Assembly (NCBI GenBank): GCA_002413185.1
Contig: DHWM01000169.1
Coordinates: 7,660-16,356, forward strand
DNA from: Actinobacteria bacterium UBA5182
Lineage (GTDB): Bacteria; Actinomycetota; UBA4738
Direction of reading: 5' to 3'
Length of the DNA: 8,697 nt
Shown: piece after piece, positions 1 to 6,164 of the stretch
How the letters are laid out: each line of letters opens with the position of its first letter
Position numbering within the stretch: position 1 is the stretch's first letter
Position numbers and translations under genes: made by a program
The notes under the pieces: model-generated
Database searches by the model: none
Seen by the model: the letters and a program-made list of their open reading frames with translations, nothing else
What the model was told of the DNA's origin: nothing

Positions 1-596
1 TCCTTCTGGGCGATGTACTCCTTCAGGATGTCGGTCTGCAGCGTGCCCTCGAGCGTCTTCCACGGCGCGCCCTGCTTCTCCGCGGCAGCCAGAAAGAACG
101 CGAACAGCACGGTGGCCGGCCCGCTGATGGTCATCGACGTGGAGATGTCGCCCAGCGGGATCCCATCGAAGAGCGACTCGAAGTCCGCCAGCGAGTCCGT
201 GGCCACGCCGCACCGGCCGACCTCACCTTCGGAGCGAGGGTCGTCCGAGTCCCGCCCCATCAACGTGGGCATGTCGAAGGCGACGGAGAGGCCGCCCTGG
301 CCCTGCTTCAGCAGGAACTTGTAGCGGAGGTTGGTCTCCTCGGCGGTGCCGAACCCGGCGAACTGCCGCATCGTCCACAACCGGCCCCGGTACATGGAGT
401 GGTACACCCCGCGCGTCATCGGAGCGTGCCCCGGATACCCGAGGTCGCGCTCGTAGTCGAAGTCCTTCAGGTGCTCCGGGGTGTACAGAGGCTCGAGCGG
501 CTCACCGGACAGGGTCTCGAAGTCGGCGTCCCGTTCCCCGGCCCGGCGGTAGTGGTCCCGCCACCGTTCGTACTCGGAGTGGTCACCCTCGGCCAT
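1..596 (-). CDS. Acyl-CoA mutase large (catalytic) subunit, isobutyryl-CoA mutase-like, N-terminal part
   Basis: This is a coenzyme B12-dependent acyl-CoA mutase that rearranges the carbon skeleton of a CoA thioester. The first 198 codons are present and the gene runs off the left edge, so the rest of the TIM barrel is not seen. Family hallmarks are RGVYHSMYRGRLWTMRQF (residues 62-79), GLSVAFDMPT (102-111), DSDDPRS and SMTISGP (154-160). Position 79 is Phe and position 197 is Gln. In methylmalonyl-CoA mutase these are Tyr89 and Arg207, and in isobutyryl-CoA mutase Phe80 and Gln198; the spacing of 118 residues is identical. I therefore favour an isobutyryl-CoA mutase type over the default methylmalonyl-CoA mutase label. 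The ATG lies 4 nt after the chaperone gene's stop, with GGGAG 9 nt upstream. No B12-binding domain is visible; it may be a separate small subunit encoded beyond the edge. Family identity is secure; substrate is inferred from two residues. Confidence 0.93.
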   Translation of the reverse strand, partial: MAEGDHSEYERWRDHYRRAGERDADFETLSGEPLEPLYTPEHLKDFDYERDLGYPGHAPMTRGVYHSMYRGRLWTMRQFAGFGTAEETNLRYKFLLKQGQGGLSVAFDMPTLMGRDSDDPRSEGEVGRCGVATDSLADFESLFDGIPLGDISTSMTISGPATVLFAFFLAAAEKQGAPWKTLEGTLQTDILKEYIAQK

Positions 597-600
597 CGCA

Positions 601-1560
601 TCACGCTCCCGGTCGATCCGCGTCGATCAACTGCTTCAAGAGTATGTCAGCGGCCCGATACGGATCGATGCGATGCTCAGCGAGGTCTTCCAGGAGACCG
701 CCATCGGCGATGCTCGCCGCGCGTTCCCGGAGGTGGAACGCCACCATGCTCCTGACCTCCTCCACCACCCGGCGGCGGCGCCTTGCCTCCAGCTCTCCGG
801 TGGACTCCTGGTGCGTTCGGTGGGCTTCGATGGCCTCCCACAGCTCGTCGATGCCCTCACCGTTGACGGTCGACGTCTTCACGATGGGCGGGGTCCATCC
901 GAGCTTCGGACCCATCCGGAGCATGTTCCGGAGATCTCTCACGGCGTCGCCTGCGCCGTCCTTGTCCGCCTTGTTGACCACGAACACATCCGCGATCTCC
1001 AGGATTCCGGCCTTCGAGACCTGAACAGCGTCGCCCCATCCCGGAGACACGACGACCAGCGTCGTGTCGGTGGCCGAGGCGACTTCGACTTCGGCCTGGC
1101 CCACGCCGACGGTCTCCACCATGATCAGGTCCTTGCCGGAGGCGTCCAGGACCCGAAGCGCCTCCGGCGCGGCCAGCGCCATCCCCCCGAGGTGCCCGCG
1201 GGTGGCCATGGAGCGGATGAACACCCCCGGGTCGGTGGCGTGCGCCTGCATCCGGAGCCGGTCGCCCAGGAGGGCTCCGCCCGTGAACGGCGAGGTGGGG
1301 TCGATGGCCAGGACGGCCACGGTCTTGTCGCGGCTCCGGGCCGCCCGGACCAGTTGCTCCCCCAGCGAGGACTTCCCCACGCCCGGTGAGCCGGTCAGCC
1401 CGACCGTGTAGGCCCGGCCCGTGTGCGGGTAGAGCGCCTCCGACAGCCCTGGAAGGTCCGGCGAGCCGTCCTCCACCTTCGAGATGGCGCGGGCCACGGC
1501 CCGCCGGTCGCCGCCCAGGATTCGCGCCGCCAGGTCCTTGCCGGTCATGATGACCGACAC
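601..1560 (-). CDS. MeaB/MeaI/ArgK-family GTPase, mutase chaperone
   Basis: This is a 319-residue G3E-family P-loop GTPase that loads and protects adenosylcobalamin in acyl-CoA mutases. Visible motifs are Walker A GSPGVGKS (57-64), the switch I stretch IDPTSPFTGGALLGDR (86-101), ETVGVGQ (149-155) and the guanine-specificity motif NKAD (196-199). The length is normal for the family. The start is GTG with GGAG 10 nt upstream; an in-frame ATG four codons later (1548) is an alternative with a poorer ribosome site. The stop lies 4 nt before the mutase ATG, so the two are almost certainly co-translated, and the mutase ribosome site lies inside the last codons of this gene. If the mutase is of the isobutyryl type, MeaI would be the more precise name than MeaB; sequence alone does not separate the two here. 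Confidence 0.95.
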   Translation of the reverse strand: MSVIMTGKDLAARILGGDRRAVARAISKVEDGSPDLPGLSEALYPHTGRAYTVGLTGSPGVGKSSLGEQLVRAARSRDKTVAVLAIDPTSPFTGGALLGDRLRMQAHATDPGVFIRSMATRGHLGGMALAAPEALRVLDASGKDLIMVETVGVGQAEVEVASATDTTLVVVSPGWGDAVQVSKAGILEIADVFVVNKADKDGAGDAVRDLRNMLRMGPKLGWTPPIVKTSTVNGEGIDELWEAIEAHRTHQESTGELEARRRRRVVEEVRSMVAFHLRERAASIADGGLLEDLAEHRIDPYRAADILLKQLIDADRPGA

Positions 1561-1588
1561 GATACCCGGGCTCCGAGGAGGGTCGTCT

Positions 1589-2020
1589 CTACAGCCGCCG
1601 GGATCGGCCCGTGGTCTGCACCCGCTTGGCCATCGTCTCGAGCAGCCGTTTGGCCACGGCCGGCTCCCGCTCCACGATGACGTCGAGCTCGCGGGGCCCC
1701 AACACCATCACCCTCACGTCGGTGTAGGCGGTGACAGTGGCCGAGCGAGGGGCGGGACTGAGGAAGGCCATCTCCCCGAAGAAGTCGCCCGGCGCCAGCT
1801 CGCTGAGCTTGCGCCCTCCTCGGGTGACTGTGGCCGTTCCCCGGGTCATCACGTACAGGTGGCGGCCGAACTCCCCCTCCCGGACCAGCACCTTCCCGGC
1901 CGGTACGTCGACCTCGGCCGCCGCCTGCACCAGCGCCCGGATGCCCTTCTTCGACACCGAGGCGAACAGCGGGACGGCCTGAAAGTGCCGGATGACCTCC
2001 GATGGGATGCCTCGAGCCAT
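1589..2020 (-). CDS. Stand-alone cyclic-nucleotide-binding-domain protein
   Basis: This 143-residue protein consists of little more than one CRP/FNR-type cyclic-nucleotide-binding domain. An N-terminal helix region (FQAVPLFASVSKKGIRALVQ, residues 13-32) leads into the beta-roll. The phosphate-binding cassette spans about 80-96, with GEMAFLSPAPRSATV containing Glu83 and Arg92, the two residues that contact cyclic nucleotide in this family. A helix (about 117-135) and a short basic tail follow. There is no helix-turn-helix domain, so it is not a typical DNA-binding Crp regulator. It could act as a sensor that binds a partner protein; that is inference. The ATG has a very strong ribosome site, GGGGGGAGG, 5 nt upstream. 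The gene sits in the mutase operon, 13 nt after the SCP2 stop and 28 nt before the chaperone gene. Confidence 0.9.
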   Translation of the reverse strand: MARGIPSEVIRHFQAVPLFASVSKKGIRALVQAAAEVDVPAGKVLVREGEFGRHLYVMTRGTATVTRGGRKLSELAPGDFFGEMAFLSPAPRSATVTAYTDVRVMVLGPRELDVIVEREPAVAKRLLETMAKRVQTTGRSRRL

Positions 2021-2033
2021 ACCGACCTCCCCC

Positions 2034-2450
2034 CTACAGCACGGTCAGCAGCTTGTTGAGCCTGGCCAGCTTCCCCGGGTGCCGGAGGAGACCCTTCACC
2101 TTCAGCTCGCCCTTCAACAACTTGCGGTTGACCTCCCGGCCCTCCTTCGTCATGGCGTCGGGCAGGCCGAACTTCAGAGGCACCGAGGACAGCCCCAGCA
2201 GGTTGTCCGAGTTCGTTCGGATCGAGAGGTCCGGCCGCCCCACCAGGCCGTTCCGAATGGTGACGGTGCCGGGCGTGAGACGGATCGAGACCGCCACGTT
2301 CACGTCCGGCGCCTCGATCCCGTACGTCGCCCGCTTGGCCAGCAGCAGCTCCCGCTCTGGATGCGCGGCGAGGTTCGCCTGGATCAGGCCGCCCAGCATC
2401 ATGGCGAGCCCGTTGGGCTCCTCGATCCCGTATTCGACGGTCGCCGTCAC
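2034..2450 (-). CDS. SCP2 sterol-carrier-domain protein (second of two)
   Basis: This is a 138-residue protein recognised as a stand-alone SCP2-type lipid- or acyl-binding domain. The pattern is an N-terminal segment with a helix (about 14-30), beta strands containing VNVAVSIRLTPGTVTIRNG (51-69) and a region of small-domain helices. The conserved C-terminal element is KGELKVKG (114-121), followed by a basic helix. There is no signal peptide, so it is probably cytosolic. The start is GTG at 2450 and overlaps the dehydrogenase stop as GTGA. A longer in-frame reading back to about 2699 runs through the dehydrogenase gene and is not credible. AAGGTGG lies 10 nt upstream. Known SCP2 domains bind sterols, fatty acids or fatty acyl-CoA; the ligand here is unknown. 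Confidence 0.85.
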   Translation of the reverse strand: MTATVEYGIEEPNGLAMMLGGLIQANLAAHPERELLLAKRATYGIEAPDVNVAVSIRLTPGTVTIRNGLVGRPDLSIRTNSDNLLGLSSVPLKFGLPDAMTKEGREVNRKLLKGELKVKGLLRHPGKLARLNKLLTVL

Positions 2451-3487
2451 GGCGTCAGCACCACCTTCGTGGCCTCCTTCGAATCGAACAGCTCGTAGCC
2501 GCGGGCCGCGTCCGCCAGCGCCAGGCGGTGCGAGATGATCGGCAACGGATCGATCTTCCCCGCCCGCACAGCGTTCAGGGCCTCCTCCCACCAGGCATGG
2601 ACTGGGCAGATCCCGGCGAACCGGATGTCCAGTGCCCGGCTCCAGTAGATGCCGAGCGGGATCTCCGCCTTCTCGGTGACGTACATCCCGACCACACACA
2701 CCCGCCCGCCCCGGCGGACGATCCTGGTCGCGGTCTCATACGCGGCGGGGTGCCCCACGGCCTCGATGACGACGTCGGCCCCCCGGCCATCCGTGACGCG
2801 CTCAACCGCCGCCCGGGGCTGATCGGTCCCCACTTCGATCGGGACGGCGCCCATCTTCTCCGCCAGCGCCAGCCGCTCGTGGTCCGGGTCGAGGGCGAGG
2901 ACCTCCTTCGCACCGTGCACCTGCGCGCCCTGCACGCAGAAGAATCCGACCGGCCCCACTCCGACCACGGCCACGGTATCCGTGGGGCCGATCCCGGCGA
3001 TGGCCGCACCGTAATAGCCCGTGGTGAGGATGTCGCCAACGAACAGTGCTCGTTCGTCCTCCATCCCGTCGGGGATCCCCAACAGGTTGGTGTCGGCAAA
3101 GGGGACGCGAACCCGTTCTGCCTGCACGCCGCCGAGGCCGCCGGCGAACGGTCCCGCTCCGAGGTTCCGGAAGTCCTCGCACAGCGAGGTCTGTCCCCGC
3201 CGGCAGAACCAGCAGTCCCCGCACACGATGTCGAAGGCGATGACCACGCGGTCGCCGTGCCTGAACCGGCGGACCTCGGAGCCGACCTCCTCCACCACGC
3301 CGACGCCTTCGTGCCCGATCCCGTCGCCCGGGGACATCGGGGCCTTCCCGTGGAAGAAGTGGAGATCACTCCCGCAGATGGCTGAGGTCGTGACCCTGAC
3401 GATGGCATCGCCCTGATCCTCGATCGACGGGTCGGCCACCTCCCGGACGGCCACCGCGCCGACGCCCTCGAACACGACGGCCTTCAC
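2447..3487 (-). CDS. Zinc-dependent medium-chain alcohol dehydrogenase
   Basis: This is a 346-residue medium-chain dehydrogenase/reductase with an N-terminal GroES-like domain and a C-terminal Rossmann domain. Catalytic zinc ligands are Cys38, His59 and Glu60 (GHE). Asp152 in VGDILTTGYYG sits where the third ligand is expected, as in other threonine- and formaldehyde-dehydrogenase-like members. The structural zinc site is complete: Cys89, Cys92, Cys95 and Cys103. The dinucleotide motif is VGVGPVG (175-181), and Asp200 at the end of the second strand predicts NAD preference. Substrate cannot be told from sequence. The chosen GTG start gives the usual KAVVFEG N-terminus; extending upstream would run into the previous gene. 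There is no clear ribosome site before it, so translation probably depends on coupling to the SCP2 gene 20 nt upstream. Confidence 0.94.
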   Translation of the reverse strand: MKAVVFEGVGAVAVREVADPSIEDQGDAIVRVTTSAICGSDLHFFHGKAPMSPGDGIGHEGVGVVEEVGSEVRRFRHGDRVVIAFDIVCGDCWFCRRGQTSLCEDFRNLGAGPFAGGLGGVQAERVRVPFADTNLLGIPDGMEDERALFVGDILTTGYYGAAIAGIGPTDTVAVVGVGPVGFFCVQGAQVHGAKEVLALDPDHERLALAEKMGAVPIEVGTDQPRAAVERVTDGRGADVVIEAVGHPAAYETATRIVRRGGRVCVVGMYVTEKAEIPLGIYWSRALDIRFAGICPVHAWWEEALNAVRAGKIDPLPIISHRLALADAARGYELFDSKEATKVVLTP

Positions 3488-3507
3488 GTTCGGTTCACGG
3501 CGGCCGC

Positions 3508-3936
3508 CTACCCGGCCTTCTCGTCGACGAACTCGGTGGGGACCGTCGCCGCCAGGTTGACCAGCTCGTTGGCAGCCTTGACGTATCGCACGATGGTCGG
3601 GAGGTCCCCCTTCAGCTTGAGCTTCCCCTGCATCATGCCCTTGACCGGGTCGAGCTCCTTCTTGATGACTTCCTTCCACCTCGAGTACGGCGCCCGGATG
3701 ATGAACTTCGACTTCTCGCCCTCTTCGGGGGGGAGGCCGTACTTGGAGTCGCGGCACTGGCCGTGCCACAGGTCCAGCCACGCCCACAGGTCTTCCGGCA
3801 CGCCCCTGTCCGGTTCGGCCTCGAAGACGTAGGCGACGTCGCCCTCCCAGGTCGCCGCGGCCTCCTTGTACTCCGGGCTCTGGTTGATGCGCTCGACGTA
3901 GACCTCCAGCCACTCCGGGCTCGGGAACTCCGGCAT
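3508..3936 (-). CDS. SCP2 sterol-carrier-domain protein (first of two)
   Basis: This is a 142-residue cytosolic protein of the SCP2 sterol-transfer type. It starts with the typical actinobacterial/archaeal pattern FPSPEWLEVYVERIN (4-18), followed by WEGDVAYVFEAEP. The C-terminal half holds SKFIIRAPYSRWKEV (76-90) and the conserved GKLKLKGDL element (103-111). It is only distantly similar to the other SCP2 protein of this operon; the shared part is the GxLKxKG stretch. The ATG has an almost perfect ribosome site, AAAGGAGG, 6 nt upstream, the best in the window, which fits the first gene of an operon. The proposed role, inferred from family and context, is to present a hydrophobic substrate or acyl-CoA to the dehydrogenase or mutase. 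Confidence 0.86.
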   Translation of the reverse strand: MPEFPSPEWLEVYVERINQSPEYKEAAATWEGDVAYVFEAEPDRGVPEDLWAWLDLWHGQCRDSKYGLPPEEGEKSKFIIRAPYSRWKEVIKKELDPVKGMMQGKLKLKGDLPTIVRYVKAANELVNLAATVPTEFVDEKAG

Positions 3937-4058
3937 GGGGACCCTCCTTTCGAATCGGTCCCATCGGGACCGCGCTCACTCGTGGCGTTCTGGATTCCAG
4001 CTGCGGCAGTTAACCACGCCCCGCCTGTGACCATCCACCGCCTGTTGCGGTTGCGGAG
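3937..4058 (-). other. Intergenic leader of the six-gene operon
   Basis: This 122-bp gap separates the GMC oxidoreductase stop from the first SCP2 gene and is the largest gap in the window. It contains the strong ribosome site (3943-3950), an inverted repeat (3956-3972), a weak 4-bp hairpin (4038-4050) and a tandem TTGCGG pair (4045-4056). A palindrome, GAGCTAGCTC (4056-4065), covers the oxidoreductase stop. I saw no T-tract terminator and no convincing -35/-10 pair. Whether the operon has its own promoter or is read through from the oxidoreductase pair is therefore open. Confidence 0.6.
3956..3972. promoter_or_regulatory. Inverted repeat in the operon leader, possible operator
   Basis: Two perfect 7-bp arms, CGGTCCC and GGGACCG, are separated by 3 bp. 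The repeat lies 19 nt upstream of the first SCP2 start codon and just before its ribosome site. It could be a repressor operator or, in RNA, a stable GC hairpin next to the ribosome site. A match of this size can arise by chance in GC-rich DNA; its position is the main argument. Confidence 0.4.
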
Positions 4059-5684
4059 CTAGCTCGGCGGCCGGGCCAGGATCGCCTGGGCGGTCCGCGC
4101 GGCCAGGGCCTGGACGGTGAGAGTGGGGTTCGGCCCGCCCAGGCCGTTCGGCAGGATCGAGCTGTCCCCGACGAACAGCCCGGCCACCTGGTGGGCCTGG
4201 CCGTCGGGGCCGGCCACGCTCGTTGCCGGGTCCCGCCCCATCCGGAGCGTGCCCATGATGTGGGTGAGCAGCGCCCGGGGGAAGTTCGTGCGGTGGATCT
4301 CCCTGGCCCCGGCGGCCCGCAGGATCTCGGCTCCCTTTCGGGCCAGCCAGTCCTGGCGCTCCTTCGACCTCGCGGTGGGGCGGTACGTGACCTTGGGCAC
4401 GGGACCGTGCTCGTCGGCGCCCCAGTCGTCAGCCAGTGTGACCCGGTTGTCGGGGTGCTCTTCGTCATCGGTGCAGACCAGCACCGAGAGCGTCCGGTGG
4501 TACTCGCGCAGCTTCCTCACCGCCTCCGGTCCCCACCATCTCCCGGCGAAGTCCCACGGCTCGTCGCCGGTGGGGTCGTCCCAGAAGCCGGAGCCCGCCC
4601 CGGCCAGGAGGATCGCCACCGCCTGGGGCCCGTTGCCCTGGCTGAACAACGTGCCCCAGCCGGGGAAGTCGGCCCTGGCCATGGTGACCTGCCCCACGTC
4701 GGGGTGGACCTCCCGGTCGAAGAACCCCGTCACCACGTCCTGGAGATGGGTGGTGAGGTAGCGGCCCACCACATCGTCCGAGTTGGGGAGGCCGGAGTTC
4801 ATCCACAGGCGCGGCGACTCGATGGCGCCGGCGGCCAGGACGACCACCGGAGCCTCGGCCTCGGCGGTGTCTCCGCTGACGGTGTCTCGCCACCGGACGC
4901 CGCGGACCCTCGCTCGCCCCCCATCACCCTGGGCGGGCGGGTCGAACAGCACCGCGGTGGCGTAGGCGTTGGGGACGACCTGGCAGTTCCCCGTGGCGAC
5001 CGCCGCCGGGACGTAGCTCACGTTGGTGGCTCGCTTGGCCTTGCGTTCCACCGGAGCTCCCGCGGGATGCGGGCAGCCCTGGAGGCGCTTCCCGCACATC
5101 GTGCAGCCCTCGACCTCGGGGAAGGTGAGTGGGGTTCCTGGCGTCATCCGGGCCAGCGGGAGGATGGCGTTGTGCGCGCGCCGCCAGACCTGGGAGGTGA
5201 CGTCCTTCGATTCGCTGTGGGAGAGCCCGATCTTCTCGCAGCCCAGGCCGAACAAAGCGTCCTTCGGCGCCAGGTCGCCCTCGTCCACCTGGCGCACGGG
5301 GAGGAAGTCCTCGACCTGTTCGTAGTACGGAACCAGATCGGCGTAGGCGAGGGGCGAGTCGTCCAGAGCGTGGGGATAGGCCCGCGGCGAGATCCCGTTG
5401 TAGTGCAGCGTGGTGCCGCCGACGCCGGCGGTCTGAAGGATCAGGCCCACCCCGTCCCGCCGGCGTATCCACGGGGCCCTGGTCCGGTCCCCCGGTCCCC
5501 ACCGGAACCGCCCGTCGACGATTGAGAACATGTCGTCCTCCAGAAGCGTGAAGTCGCGGTCGGGATCGAACCACGGGCCGGCCTCGAGCATCAGGACCTG
5601 CACGCCCCGTTCGGCCAGCTCCTTCGCCACGACCGGCCCTCCGCCACCCGCCCCGACCACGATGACGTCCGGTGGTCCGCCCAT
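4059..5684 (-). CDS. GMC-family FAD-dependent oxidoreductase
   Basis: This 541-residue flavoprotein belongs to the glucose-methanol-choline family, closest in style to gluconate/sugar dehydrogenase large subunits and cholesterol-oxidase-like enzymes. It has an N-terminal Rossmann motif, VVGAGGGG (9-16), with Glu35 at the end of the second strand. GVGGTTLHYNG (87-97) is the FAD-binding loop, and AAGAIESPRL (284-293) is the second family signature. The C-terminal GMC domain carries HIMGTLRMG (475-483) and GPNPTLT (517-523), supplying catalytic His475 and Asn519. A Cys cluster, CTMCGKRLQGC, holds Cys194, Cys197 and Cys204. It has no signal peptide or membrane segment. Its ATG directly follows the stop of the small-subunit gene (TAGATG), with GAGG 8 nt upstream. 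It probably oxidises an alcohol group and passes electrons to an unknown acceptor. Confidence 0.92.
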   Translation of the reverse strand: MGGPPDVIVVGAGGGGPVVAKELAERGVQVLMLEAGPWFDPDRDFTLLEDDMFSIVDGRFRWGPGDRTRAPWIRRRDGVGLILQTAGVGGTTLHYNGISPRAYPHALDDSPLAYADLVPYYEQVEDFLPVRQVDEGDLAPKDALFGLGCEKIGLSHSESKDVTSQVWRRAHNAILPLARMTPGTPLTFPEVEGCTMCGKRLQGCPHPAGAPVERKAKRATNVSYVPAAVATGNCQVVPNAYATAVLFDPPAQGDGGRARVRGVRWRDTVSGDTAEAEAPVVVLAAGAIESPRLWMNSGLPNSDDVVGRYLTTHLQDVVTGFFDREVHPDVGQVTMARADFPGWGTLFSQGNGPQAVAILLAGAGSGFWDDPTGDEPWDFAGRWWGPEAVRKLREYHRTLSVLVCTDDEEHPDNRVTLADDWGADEHGPVPKVTYRPTARSKERQDWLARKGAEILRAAGAREIHRTNFPRALLTHIMGTLRMGRDPATSVAGPDGQAHQVAGLFVGDSSILPNGLGGPNPTLTVQALAARTAQAILARPPS

Positions 5685-6122
5685 CTAGAGGTCCTCGCGT
5701 CGGTCGGGGTGCCCCTTCGCCGGGCCCAGGAAGCCGATGCTCTCCCAGACGGCCGGAGCCGTCAGCGCGCCGGTGGCGCGGTCATAGCCGGTCCACTCGG
5801 AGTACATCCCGCCGTAGGTGAACACCAGGAGCCCGTCGATGACGTCTCGCATGTCGGGGTTCTCCTCCAGGGACATGAGTCGGAGGACGCCCCGGCGCTC
5901 ATCCGGGTTCAGCTCCAGGAACGACGCGCCGGAGCGGACATCGGCGGCGTAGGCGTCAAGCAATGTGGTCAACAGGTCGACGAAGCCCGGAAGGAACCCG
6001 TCGATCGCCTCCACAACGTGACGCTGGACGTCCAGGTCGGCGGCTCCGGGCTGCCCGTCGACGGCGGGGATCACCGCGTCGACGGCGGCCCGGACGATCT
6101 GCATGGCTGCGTCGTCCGGCAT
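5685..6122 (-). CDS. Gluconate 2-dehydrogenase subunit 3-like small subunit
   Basis: This 145-residue protein resembles the small subunit that accompanies GMC-type membrane or periplasmic dehydrogenases. Features are an N-terminal helix with AAVDAVIPA (12-20), a helix around 38-60, the motif LNPDERRGVLRLMSLEENPD (71-90) and FTYGGMYSEWTGYD (101-114), where family members carry the YGGxxxxxxGW-like ending. The family normally starts with a twin-arginine signal that carries the complex out of the cell; here there is none, so the complex is probably cytosolic. The ATG at 6122 gives the cleanest N-terminus; a GTG at 6140 is an in-frame alternative. No good ribosome site precedes either. The immediate junction with the oxidoreductase gene supports a two-subunit complex. 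Confidence 0.83.
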   Translation of the reverse strand: MPDDAAMQIVRAAVDAVIPAVDGQPGAADLDVQRHVVEAIDGFLPGFVDLLTTLLDAYAADVRSGASFLELNPDERRGVLRLMSLEENPDMRDVIDGLLVFTYGGMYSEWTGYDRATGALTAPAVWESIGFLGPAKGHPDRREDL

Positions 6123-6150
6123 GGCTTCGGATTCAAGCACACGCCGCGGG

Positions 6151-6156
6151 TAGCAT
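6151..6156 (+). promoter_or_regulatory. Candidate -10 element for the AAC(3)-like gene
   Basis: TAGCAT matches the actinobacterial TANNNT pattern and ends 8 nt before the ATG at 6165, so the transcript would start at or next to the start codon. No Shine-Dalgarno sequence precedes the ATG, consistent with a leaderless mRNA. No good -35 was found; TTCGGA (6126-6131) is weak and 19 bp away. Confidence 0.4.
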
Positions 6157-6164
6157 GCCCAGAC

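Noticed and set aside
1..596. Methylmalonyl-CoA mutase (mutA/mcm) as the specific name
   Set aside because: The general family fits, but both visible specificity residues are those of isobutyryl-CoA mutase, so I kept the broader name with that preference.
1589..2020. Crp/Fnr transcription factor
   Set aside because: The protein ends after the cyclic-nucleotide domain and a short basic tail; there is no helix-turn-helix domain.
2451..2699. N-terminal extension of the second SCP2 gene
   Set aside because: It overlaps the dehydrogenase C-terminus in another frame, and the GTG at 2450 with a GTGA overlap explains the start.
4038..4065. Terminator after the GMC oxidoreductase gene
   Set aside because: There is only a 4-bp-arm hairpin and a palindrome over the stop codon, with no run of T on the transcribed strand.
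4191..5525. Long plus-strand open reading frame opposite the GMC oxidoreductase
   Set aside because: It lies fully antisense to a gene with clear family motifs, has low-complexity Gly/Arg/Pro/Val composition, and is the expected shadow in very GC-rich DNA.
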